Source: Acetobacteraceae bacterium (GTDB lineage Bacteria > Pseudomonadota > Alphaproteobacteria > Acetobacterales > Acetobacteraceae). From it: DNA of 5,512 bases. Shown here in pieces: positions 1 to 5,079 of this stretch (position 1 is its first letter; each line of letters begins with the position of its first letter). Under the pieces are notes generated by a model. The model did not search any database, was not told the origin of the DNA, and saw nothing but the letters and a program-made list of their open reading frames with translations. Where the stretch lies: assembly GCA_030039695.1 (NCBI GenBank), contig JASHVB010000394.1, positions 1 to 5,512 of the forward strand. Direction: 5' to 3'. Position numbers and translations under genes: made by a program.

Positions 1-428
1 CGCAGCGCATTGAACGCACGCCGCATCACTGCCGGCGCATGCTCCGGCTGCATAATCGTCTCCACCGATTTCGTCACCGACGCGTAACTGCGCGCGGAAC
101 TGAACAGCGGAAACACCTGCGCTTGCTCCAACGAGTGGCCCAGCGGCAGGAGCAGGATCGGCGATGAGTCGGAAAACGCCGATGCGACGCCGGCAAATGC
201 GTTTTCCGCACCTGGACCGTATTGCATCGCGAATACACCCACCGGTTTGCCGTTGGTGACACGGGTGAAGCCATCGGCCATATGGACGCCGACACGCTCC
301 TGCCGGCAGATCACGGGACGGATGCCGCCTGCAACCGCAGCCTCGATCATCGACGTGGTGGGGAAGCAGAAAAAAGTGGTAACACCCTCGCGGCGGAGGG
401 TCTCAACGACAGCGTCGGCGACATTCAT
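1..428 (-). CDS. Thiamine-diphosphate-dependent enzyme, acetolactate-synthase-like, N-terminal part (runs off left edge)
   Basis: The first 142 residues can be read from ATG at 428, and the frame stays open to the window edge. They match the N-terminal pyrimidine-binding domain of ThDP enzymes of the acetolactate synthase/benzoylformate decarboxylase type. The opening MNVADAVVETLRREGV is the usual first helix. Residues 42-56 (RQERVGVHMADGFTR) are the conserved segment whose Glu44 should activate the thiazolium cofactor. Residues 68-77 (MQYGPGAENA) are the conserved Gly-Pro-Gly-x-x-Asn loop. The start is supported by GGGAG (442-438) nine bases upstream. The usual glycine-rich PGG near residue 24 is replaced by FPTTS, which suggests one of the poorly characterised 'TPP-requiring protein' groups rather than biosynthetic acetolactate synthase. 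The C-terminal cofactor-binding domain is outside the window, so the substrate cannot be inferred. It shares a strand with phnFM but lies 493 bp downstream behind its own promoter candidate, so a phosphonate role is only a possibility. Confidence 0.85.
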   Translation of the reverse strand, partial: MNVADAVVETLRREGVTTFFCFPTTSMIEAAVAGGIRPVICRQERVGVHMADGFTRVTNGKPVGVFAMQYGPGAENAFAGVASAFSDSSPILLLPLGHSLEQAQVFPLFSSARSYASVTKSVETIMQPEHAPAVMRRAFNAL

Positions 429-441
429 GGCGCTTCACTCC

Positions 442-455
442 CGGCAATGTTGCCG
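442..455. promoter_or_regulatory. Short dyad (CGGCAA-TG-TTGCCG) over the predicted ThDP-gene transcription start
   Basis: Perfect 6-bp inverted arms are separated by 2 bp. The dyad sits just downstream of the predicted -10 box and directly before the ribosome-binding site. A regulator bound here could block initiation; alternatively it could form a small hairpin at the extreme 5' end of the transcript. In GC-rich DNA a 6-bp dyad can arise by chance, so this is only a candidate operator. Confidence 0.25.
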
Positions 456-457
456 TG

Positions 458-485
458 ACTATAGCACCGGCATGGCCGGCGTCAT
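458..485 (-). promoter_or_regulatory. Candidate sigma-70-type promoter for the ThDP-enzyme gene
   Basis: On the minus strand, a -10-like TATAGT (463-458, five of six consensus bases) follows a -35-like ATGACG (485-480, four of six) with a 16-bp spacer. Transcription would start near 450-452, about 23 bases before the ATG at 428 and upstream of the GGGAG ribosome-binding site. The position is right for a gene lying 493 bp from phnM. The -10 box is good and the -35 mediocre. This comes from visual inspection only. Confidence 0.4.
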
Positions 486-505
486 GCGCGCGGGGGATTG
501 CCCAA

Positions 506-723
506 ATGAAAACCCGCCTGCGCCGGACATTGCCGCGATCCTGCTCGCGTTTGCTGGATGCTCAGGCGGGGGCAGCGATCACACGGCCCACGCCCATCGG
601 CCAGCGACCGCCGCCCCAACGCAGGAGGTCAACGCCGTGTCTGATGTGCGGACGGGCTGCATGCTGGCGAGCCAGCACACGCCAAAGCAACGGCCTGACA
701 CGGTAATGATTCGGACGGGATAA
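506..723 (+). pseudogene. Possible frameshifted remnant of a small lipoprotein gene
   Basis: ATGAAA at 506 is preceded by GGGGGA with an 8-base gap and starts a positively charged MKTRLRRTLP, like the n-region of a signal peptide. One missing base around 533-538 would join it to the adjacent frame, which reads AILLAFAGCSGGGSD: a hydrophobic stretch, a loose lipobox ending in Cys, then a Gly/Ser linker. That frame continues through a His/Ala/Pro-rich stretch to TAA at 721-723. In the actual sequence the signal peptide is split across two frames, so no intact product is made. I recognise no family in the remainder. It could be a coincidence of GC-rich frames, and the same bases also form the hairpin at 509-570, which is a competing explanation. 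Confidence 0.2.
509..570 (-). terminator. Candidate long-loop terminator downstream of phnM
   Basis: CCCGCCTG (513-520) and CAGGCGGG (563-570) form a perfect 8-bp inverted repeat around a 42-base loop that contains a smaller stem, CGCGA (534-538) with TCGCG (545-549). Read on the minus strand, the outer stem is followed at once by TTTT (512-509) and then CATTT. This resembles a rho-independent terminator for transcripts coming from phnM, placed before the ThDP-gene promoter. The long branched loop and short U-run make it weak. Confidence 0.25.
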
Positions 724-921
724 CTAACGCAGCACACCCGGGTCGAGCTCGTCATGATCGAGTTTGGTCCGGCCGTCCGAGGTTGTTCCGCCAGCGCACG
801 CTTCCTCGGACCCGATCCCTGACCTCTAGTTTCACTTGCAAAATAGCGCTGCCGCGTCGCTACCCACGAGCAATTACGCCATTGCCCGGCGCAGCAATTA
901 CGTTTCCGCGTTGAGCCATCA
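571..921. other. Stretch without a recognisable gene between the lipoprotein-like remnant and phnM
   Basis: Open frames cross this stretch on both strands, but none has a credible ribosome-binding site with a recognisable protein. The inverted repeat at 775-811 is described separately. Around 826-910 the base composition is visibly more AT-rich than the surrounding genes, with several AATTACG and CAAAATAG-like words, as expected for true intergenic DNA. I see no tRNA, small RNA signature, insertion-sequence end or riboswitch in it. Confidence 0.5.
775..811. repeat. Inverted repeat GTCCGAGG ... CCTCGGAC
   Basis: A perfect 8-bp inverted repeat (775-782 with 804-811) encloses a 21-base loop in the noncoding stretch downstream of phnM. 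No T-run follows on either strand, so it is not a classical terminator. It could be an mRNA 3'-end stabilising hairpin for phnFM transcripts or a protein site, but its function is unknown. Confidence 0.35.
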
Positions 922-2070
922 TCAATGGCTGCGCAAACGCTCCACTCCCGATTGCGTGAGAAAACCTGGACGTCCTTCGGCGATGGTTGCGACCACTTGC
1001 GGAGTGCCAGAGTCCAAGATGAGCAGGTCTGCCCGTTTTGCACAAGAAATCACGCCTCGATCGGACAGGCCGGCCGCGCGGGCCGGATTGGCCGATATCA
1101 AGGACCACGCTTGCGCCAGGTCCAACACCCCCCGTCCGGCCAGGATCAAAGCCGCGCGCAACATCGCCGGATAGAAATAGTCCGAGGACAGCACGCTGCA
1201 AATGCCCGCCTCGGCCAGCCGCGCCGCGGAAGCCCAACCGAGATGCGAGCGCCCCCGCACCACGTTGGGGCAGCCCATCACCACCCAGTCGCCGGCGGCA
1301 CGGGCTGCCTCGCCAACTTCCTCGGCCATCGGAAACTCGCAGATGCGCGCCCCATGCTCGCGAAAGGCCGTGCGTGTCGGCACTGTCGCGTCGTCGTGGC
1401 TTGCCATCGGAATCCCAGCCGCGCGCGCCGCCGCGGCGATGCGTACCTGCGATGCCGGCACCTCCGTGGCACGGGATGCGATGCGATCGGCCAGGGTGCG
1501 GAACGCATCGAGCGTCATGCCGGCCCGGTCGCTGTATTTCGCGCCGGCAACCGGGTCGTCTAGCTTGTGCAGAATGGACGGTGTGTGGTCATTGAACGCG
1601 ACGAGATGTACACGGTGCGCTTCGATGTCGGCCAGCGCTGTCTCCAACGCGTCTAGGTTGTACGCCTCCCATCGCAAATGAACGCGCATGTCGCAGCTCC
1701 AGCGCCGCGCTTCCAGCGCGGCCAACAGCGCGCGCCATGATTCAAGGCTGCGCAAGCCAGGCTCCCAAGACAGAGTCACACCGTGGAATGCCGTGGTGAT
1801 TCCGTTCGACAGCAACTGCAGCTCGGTGTCGGCCAGCGCGATATCTGCGGGAAAATCGACGCCGGGGCGTGGCTGAAGCTGCCGCTCGAATGCGTCGCCG
1901 TGAATATCGACGATGCCGGGCAATACCAGCAACCCCCGTGCATCAAAGACGGCACCCTGTGAACCGGCGCCACCGATCGCTGCGATCCGCCCGTCCTCCA
2001 GCAACAGATCGACCTCTTCCAGTCCTTCGGGCAGTAATACCTGCCCGCCGATGATACGCATCCGGTCCAT
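922..2070 (-). CDS. phnM: PhnM, alpha-D-ribose 1-methylphosphonate 5-triphosphate diphosphatase
   Basis: This 382-residue cytoplasmic metal hydrolase of the amidohydrolase superfamily should release pyrophosphate from ribose 1-phosphonate 5-triphosphate, giving the 5-phosphate used by PhnJ. Visible signatures are the strand-1 metal motif HGD (His57, Asp59) followed by AFERQLQPRPGVDFP, then FNDHTPS (159-165), ASHDDAT with His225-Asp226-Asp227, CPNVVRGRSH (267-276) and LSSDYFYPA with Asp297, the typical last catalytic Asp. The length is normal. The metal motif and its AFER context differ from the E. coli form as I remember it (HTDNLDK), pointing to a distinct branch of the family common outside the enterics. 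The gene starts 12 bases after the phnF stop, so it is probably co-transcribed with phnF. No strong Shine-Dalgarno precedes the ATG at 2070, which fits translational coupling. A second Met at residue 4 is a possible alternative start. The product is clear; the exact substrate range is not. Confidence 0.93.
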   Translation of the reverse strand: MDRMRIIGGQVLLPEGLEEVDLLLEDGRIAAIGGAGSQGAVFDARGLLVLPGIVDIHGDAFERQLQPRPGVDFPADIALADTELQLLSNGITTAFHGVTLSWEPGLRSLESWRALLAALEARRWSCDMRVHLRWEAYNLDALETALADIEAHRVHLVAFNDHTPSILHKLDDPVAGAKYSDRAGMTLDAFRTLADRIASRATEVPASQVRIAAAARAAGIPMASHDDATVPTRTAFREHGARICEFPMAEEVGEAARAAGDWVVMGCPNVVRGRSHLGWASAARLAEAGICSVLSSDYFYPAMLRAALILAGRGVLDLAQAWSLISANPARAAGLSDRGVISCAKRADLLILDSGTPQVVATIAEGRPGFLTQSGVERLRSH

Positions 2071-2082
2071 GTACAGGGCTTT

Positions 2083-2841
2083 CTATGGTTCGAAGACGAT
2101 TTGCACACGCGGAGTGGGATAACGGCCGATGGCGAATTCCACGACCAGGCCGGCACGATCCACGTTCACATTCTCGGTGACCAGCAACGGGCGGTTGCGT
2201 GGCATGCGGAGCAATTCAGCTTCCTCGGCGCCAGGCAGGCGGGATGTGACGCGCGTAGTCTGGCGGAGGTAATCCGCCACTCCGACCGCCTGCAACGCGT
2301 CAGTGATTCGTGGATGGGTCCGCAACGCCTCCAGGATGCCGCGCAGCCGCGCCGCGGGGAAATAATGGCTGGTGACACCGACGGGCCGGCCGTCGGCCAA
2401 CCCGAGCCGTTCCAGCAGCACCACGTGGCCGCCGGCGCGAATGCCGAGATTGCTGGCGACCTGCGCGTCGGCCAGCGTCTCCCTCAGTTGCAGCACGCGG
2501 CCGGACGGTTCCTTGTTGTGGCGCCTGATCCACTCGGTAAACCGCGTGCGTGGTTCGACGGAATATTCCAGCACCTCCTCGGCGACGAAAGAGCCGCGTC
2601 CTTGCTCCACGCGCACCAAGCCGCCACGCGACAATTCTTCCAGCGCGCGGCGCACGGTATGGCGGTTGACGCCGAATTGGCGTGAAAGCTGCGCCTCGGT
2701 CGGCAGGCGCCCGCCGACCGGATAAGTACCGTCGGTGATGTCCTGCTGAAGTTTGCCGGCGATCTGCCGCCAGAGCGACACACCATCCTGCCGCAGCACC
2801 GGATCAGTCGGCGCTTTGTCAGGCGCCTCAGCCGCCGTCAT
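2083..2841 (-). CDS. phnF: PhnF, GntR/HutC-family transcriptional regulator of phosphonate genes
   Basis: This 252-residue DNA-binding protein should repress the phosphonate genes and be released by a ligand or by phosphate limitation. The winged helix-turn-helix spans about residues 22-86: LWRQIAGKL, then GGRLPTEAQLSRQFGV, the recognition helix NRHTVRRALEEL (59-70) and the wing VRVEQGRGSFV. The C-terminal two-thirds fits a UTRA ligand domain, with LLERLGLADGRPVGVTSHYFP and a final FAIGRYPTPRVQIVFEP. I chose ATG at 2841: GGATG lies about ten bases upstream, and the start of the wHTH sits at a usual distance. An in-frame ATG at 2871 would add ten residues but has no ribosome-binding site and would leave almost no leader from the promoter candidate. 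The gene heads a phnF-phnM unit divergent from phnGHIJ, so one operator could control both arms and PhnF itself. The ligand cannot be read from the sequence. Confidence 0.92.
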   Translation of the reverse strand: MTAAEAPDKAPTDPVLRQDGVSLWRQIAGKLQQDITDGTYPVGGRLPTEAQLSRQFGVNRHTVRRALEELSRGGLVRVEQGRGSFVAEEVLEYSVEPRTRFTEWIRRHNKEPSGRVLQLRETLADAQVASNLGIRAGGHVVLLERLGLADGRPVGVTSHYFPAARLRGILEALRTHPRITDALQAVGVADYLRQTTRVTSRLPGAEEAELLRMPRNRPLLVTENVNVDRAGLVVEFAIGRYPTPRVQIVFEP

Positions 2842-2883
2842 GGTATTTTCATCCAATCTGCCCCGGTGCATGCGAGTTCGCGG

Positions 2884-2912
2884 TTGACGTTAGCCCGGCT
2901 CGCCGCTAGCTG
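2884..2912 (+). promoter_or_regulatory. Weak candidate promoter for phnGHIJ
   Basis: TTGACG (2884-2889, five of six -35 bases) is followed after 17 bp by TAGCTG (2907-2912), a poor -10 that abuts and partly enters the operator candidate. If correct, transcription starts around 2919, inside the inverted repeat, with a leader of about 25 bases. The poor -10 would suit a promoter needing an activator such as PhoB, but I cannot point to a convincing Pho box. Confidence 0.22.
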
Positions 2913-2916
2913 TCTA
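2887..2916 (-). promoter_or_regulatory. Candidate promoter for phnF-phnM
   Basis: On the minus strand a -35-like TAGACA (2916-2911, five of six bases) is followed after 18 bp by a -10-like TAACGT (2892-2887, three of six). Transcription would start near 2880, about 40 bases before the chosen phnF ATG. The -35 box lies inside the operator candidate, so PhnF binding would block polymerase, which would give autoregulation. The -10 match is weak. Confidence 0.3.
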
Positions 2917-2928
2917 GACATCTGGACA
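2911..2928. promoter_or_regulatory. Candidate PhnF operator: 18-bp inverted repeat
   Basis: TGTCTAGA-CA-TCTGGACA is an inverted repeat with arms matching at 7 of 8 positions around a 2-bp centre. The same bases also read as a perfect 10-bp palindrome (TGTCTAGACA) and as a direct repeat TCTAGACA-TCTGGACA. It lies between the divergent phnF and phnG starts, 4 bp before the phnG ribosome-binding site. GntR/HutC repressors usually bind such dyads next to their own gene. That PhnF binds here is inference, but the position and symmetry are strong. Confidence 0.65.
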
Positions 2929-2932
2929 AGCC

Positions 2933-2936
2933 GAGG
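2933..2936 (+). promoter_or_regulatory. phnG ribosome-binding site (GAGG)
   Basis: GAGG sits eight bases before the ATG at 2945 and supports that start over the out-of-frame ATG at 2952. It lies only 4 bp beyond the operator candidate. Confidence 0.6.
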
Positions 2937-2944
2937 TCGCACCC

Positions 2945-3412
2945 ATGGCTGATGCCGCGTCTTTCCTGGAACCCCATGCTGAACGCCGTCGCTGGATGGC
3001 GGTGTTGGCGCGAGCGAGCGGCGAGGAGATTGCAGCACGCCTGGCCGCCCGCGCGCCACTGCCCGCTTATACACGGCTCCGCGGACCGGAAGCTGGATTG
3101 GTCATGGTGCGCGGGCGCGTCGGCGGTGGCGGCGGCGCGTTCAATCTGGGCGAGATGACAGTGACGCGTTGCACTGTGCGGACCGAGTCGGGACTGGTCG
3201 GCCACGCTTACGTCGCCGGACGCGATGCGCGGCAGGCCGAGCTCGCAGCACTGGTAGATGCGATGTTGCAAGATCCTGACGCATCACCGGTATTGCAGGC
3301 GGAGGTGATCAGGCCTCTGGCTACGGTGCAACAGGAACGGAGGGACGACATCGCAGCGAAAGCCGCGGCGACGCAGGTACAGTTCTTCGCCATGCAGAAC
3401 ATGCGCACATGA
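2945..3412 (+). CDS. phnG: PhnG, C-P lyase core complex subunit
   Basis: This 155-residue protein matches PhnG in length and pattern. It has an N-terminal ERRRWMAVLARASGEEIAA helix (about 13-31), GLVMVRGRVGGGGGAFNLGE (52-71) and VTRCTVRT (73-80), followed by GLVGHAYVAGRDARQAELAAL (84-104). PhnG is a small core subunit that assembles with PhnH, PhnI and PhnJ into a 2:2:2:2 cytoplasmic complex. With PhnI, PhnH and PhnL it takes part in attaching the phosphonate to C1 of the ribose of ATP with loss of adenine. It has no known catalytic motif of its own. It is the first gene of the plus-strand operon, directly behind the PhnF operator candidate. Its TGA overlaps the phnH ATG by four bases (ATGA), so translation of the two is probably coupled. 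Confidence 0.93.
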   Translation: MADAASFLEPHAERRRWMAVLARASGEEIAARLAARAPLPAYTRLRGPEAGLVMVRGRVGGGGGAFNLGEMTVTRCTVRTESGLVGHAYVAGRDARQAELAALVDAMLQDPDASPVLQAEVIRPLATVQQERRDDIAAKAAATQVQFFAMQNMRT

Positions 3413-3987
3413 GCACGATCGACCTGCCTGGATTTGCCGAACCCGTCGCCGACGCACAGGCATGTTTCCGCGCCCTGCTGGATGCGATGGCGCGGCCGGG
3501 ACGCGTACATGAGGTCGGTGCCGCCCTGACGCCGCCCGCACCGTTGGCTCCCGCGTCCGCCGCGGTTCTCTTGAGCCTGGCGGATCATGACACGCCGCTA
3601 TGGCTCGATCCGGACGCCGCGGCTTCACGTGAATGGATCGCGTTTCATTGCGGCGCACCGGTCACTGCCGTACCCAAAGCGTGCACGTTCGCCCTGGCGC
3701 TGTCATTGCCTGATCTCGCGGCGTTGCCGGCAGGCAGCCATGAGGCGCCGGAAAATTCGGCAACCTTGATCCTGCAGGTTCGTGCATTCGGAACTGGGCG
3801 GCGATTCCGACTTGACGGGCCCGGTCTGCACGAACCGACTGTGCTTGCGATCGATGGATTGCCCTCCCACTTTGCCAGTGTGTGGCAACAGAACCGGGCG
3901 CTGTTTCCGCGCGGCGTTGACATTGTTTTGTGCGCTGGAGCGCTGCTTGCTGCGCTGCCGCGCAGCGTGACGGTGCAGGAGGCGTAA
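3409..3987 (+). CDS. phnH: PhnH, C-P lyase core complex subunit
   Basis: This 192-residue protein has the usual PhnH length. The diagnostic start is PGFAEPVADAQACFRALLDAMARPG (about 7-31), where the FR-x-LLDAMARPG helix is the family hallmark. LLSLADHDTPLWLD (about 55-68), a GSHEAPENSATLILQV stretch (112-127) and RLDGPGL (138-144) follow, with FPRGVDIVLCAG (170-181) near the end. PhnH belongs to the C-P lyase core and resembles a PLP-transferase fold without the cofactor. It supports the PhnI reaction structurally rather than carrying a known active site. No Shine-Dalgarno precedes its ATG, consistent with re-initiation at the ATGA overlap with phnG. Three bases separate its TAA from phnI. 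Confidence 0.93.
   Translation: MSTIDLPGFAEPVADAQACFRALLDAMARPGRVHEVGAALTPPAPLAPASAAVLLSLADHDTPLWLDPDAAASREWIAFHCGAPVTAVPKACTFALALSLPDLAALPAGSHEAPENSATLILQVRAFGTGRRFRLDGPGLHEPTVLAIDGLPSHFASVWQQNRALFPRGVDIVLCAGALLAALPRSVTVQEA
3977..3982 (+). promoter_or_regulatory. Strong phnI ribosome-binding site (AGGAGG)
   Basis: A full consensus AGGAGG lies inside the last codons of phnH, eight bases before the phnI ATG at 3991. It is the strongest Shine-Dalgarno in the operon and fixes the phnI start against the overlapping out-of-frame ATG at 3995. Confidence 0.8.
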
Positions 3988-3990
3988 GCG

Positions 3991-5079
3991 ATGTATGTCA
4001 CCGTCAAAGGCGGCGAAAAGGCGATCGCTGCGGCGCACGCCTGGCTGGCGGAGGAGCGGCGCGGCGACCTGTCCGTGCCCGAGGTTTCGCTGGCTCAGAT
4101 CGCGGAACAACTCGGGCGTGCCGTCGATCGTGCGATGGGCGAAGGCTCGCTCTACGACCGCGAACTCGCTGCACTGGCCGTGAAACAGGCGCAGGGTGAC
4201 CTGATCGAAGCCGCGTTCCTGCTGCGCGCTTATCGCGCCACGCTCCCACGGTTTGCCTATTCAACGCCGGTGGATACCGCTGAGATGAATGTGCAGCGGC
4301 GCATTTCGGCAGTGTTCAAGGATCTGCCGGGCGGACAGTTGCTGGGGCCAACTTACGATTACACGCACCGCTTGCTGGATTTCACCCTCACGGCGGATGG
4401 CGCGCGCGACGCGGCACCGCAGGCCGAGCCTTCGGCGGCGCAAATGCCGCGCGTGCCAGATATCCTCGGGCACGAGGGGATCATCGAATCGGACGGAGGC
4501 GGCGCGCACGAGCCGGGCGATCTGACGCGCGAGCCGCTGCGTTTCCCCGCGCCGCGCGACGTGCGGCTGCAGGCGCTGGCCCGCGGAGACGAAGGGTTTC
4601 TGCTCTCGCTCGGCTATTCGACGCAACGCGGCTACGGTGGCTCTCATCCGTTTGCCGGCGAGATCCGCATGGGCGAAGTGTCGGTGCAGATCGAGCCGCC
4701 AGAACTCGGCTTCGCCATCGACATCGGGGACATCACGCTGACCGAATGCCAGATGGTAAACCAGTTCAAGGGATCGAAACAATTGCCACCGCAGTTCACC
4801 CGTGGCTATGGGCTCGTGTTCGGTCACTGCGAACGCAAGGCAATGGCAATGGCGCTGGTTGACCGTGCCATGCGTGCAGAAGAGTTGGGTGAGGACGTTA
4901 CCGCTCCCGCGCAGAACGTGGAATTTGTCGTGTACCACTCAGACAATATCGAGGCGACCGGTTTCGTGGAGCACCTCAAGCTGCCACACTATGTCGATTT
5001 CCAGAGCGAGTTGGAAAATGTACGGCACATGCGGCGCGAGGTGGCGCGCCAGGCAGAACGTGCGGAGGCGGCGGAATGA
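3991..5079 (+). CDS. phnI: PhnI, C-P lyase core subunit and purine ribonucleosidase
   Basis: PhnI catalyses displacement of adenine from ATP by a phosphonate, forming ribose 1-phosphonate 5-triphosphate; with PhnG, PhnH and PhnL present it uses methylphosphonate. The 362 residues are normal for the family. Signatures in order: MYVTVKGGEKAIAAAHAWLA at the start, AMGEGSLYDRELAALAVKQA (about 48-67) and PGGQLLGPTYDYTHRLLDF (113-131). RGYGGSHPFAGEIRMGEV (210-227) and ELGFAIDIGDITLTECQMV follow. Near the C-terminus are FTRGYGLVFGHCERKAMAMA (269-288) and EFVVYHSDNIEATGFVEHLK, then HYVDFQSELENVRHMR. The histidine/cysteine region around FGHCERK is among the most conserved. It is preceded by AGGAGG and overlaps phnJ by four bases (ATGA), so PhnI and PhnJ synthesis should be coupled. 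Confidence 0.96.
   Translation: MYVTVKGGEKAIAAAHAWLAEERRGDLSVPEVSLAQIAEQLGRAVDRAMGEGSLYDRELAALAVKQAQGDLIEAAFLLRAYRATLPRFAYSTPVDTAEMNVQRRISAVFKDLPGGQLLGPTYDYTHRLLDFTLTADGARDAAPQAEPSAAQMPRVPDILGHEGIIESDGGGAHEPGDLTREPLRFPAPRDVRLQALARGDEGFLLSLGYSTQRGYGGSHPFAGEIRMGEVSVQIEPPELGFAIDIGDITLTECQMVNQFKGSKQLPPQFTRGYGLVFGHCERKAMAMALVDRAMRAEELGEDVTAPAQNVEFVVYHSDNIEATGFVEHLKLPHYVDFQSELENVRHMRREVARQAERAEAAE
5064..5068 (+). promoter_or_regulatory. phnJ ribosome-binding site (GGAGG)
   Basis: GGAGG within the last codons of phnI lies seven bases before the ATG at 5076. Together with the ATGA overlap it marks 5076 as the real phnJ start, even though the conserved PhnJ sequence only begins at 5217. Confidence 0.7.

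Noticed and set aside
914..930. Hairpin AGCCAT-CATCA-ATGGCT across the phnM stop codon as a terminator
   Set aside because: The 6-bp stem includes the stop codon region and no T-run follows on the minus strand, so it does not look like an intrinsic terminator.
579..1043. Minus-strand frame of 154 codons overlapping the 3' end of phnM
   Set aside because: It overlaps phnM on the same strand in another frame, lacks a ribosome-binding site, and its sequence resembles no protein I know.
925..1563. Long plus-strand open frame of 212 codons opposite phnM
   Set aside because: It is antisense to clearly conserved PhnM, has no ribosome-binding site, and is rich in Arg/Gly/Ala as expected of a GC-rich shadow frame.
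2101..2685. Plus-strand frame of 194 codons opposite phnF
   Set aside because: Antisense to a well-supported GntR regulator; His/Arg/Gln/Ala-rich composition of a shadow frame.
2842..2871. Ten-residue longer PhnF start at 2871
   Set aside because: No ribosome-binding site precedes it, and it would leave almost no leader from the promoter candidate, whereas ATG at 2841 has GGATG at a suitable distance.
4261..4938. Minus-strand frame of 225 codons opposite phnI
   Set aside because: Antisense to highly conserved PhnI, no upstream signals, and composition typical of reverse-frame reading.
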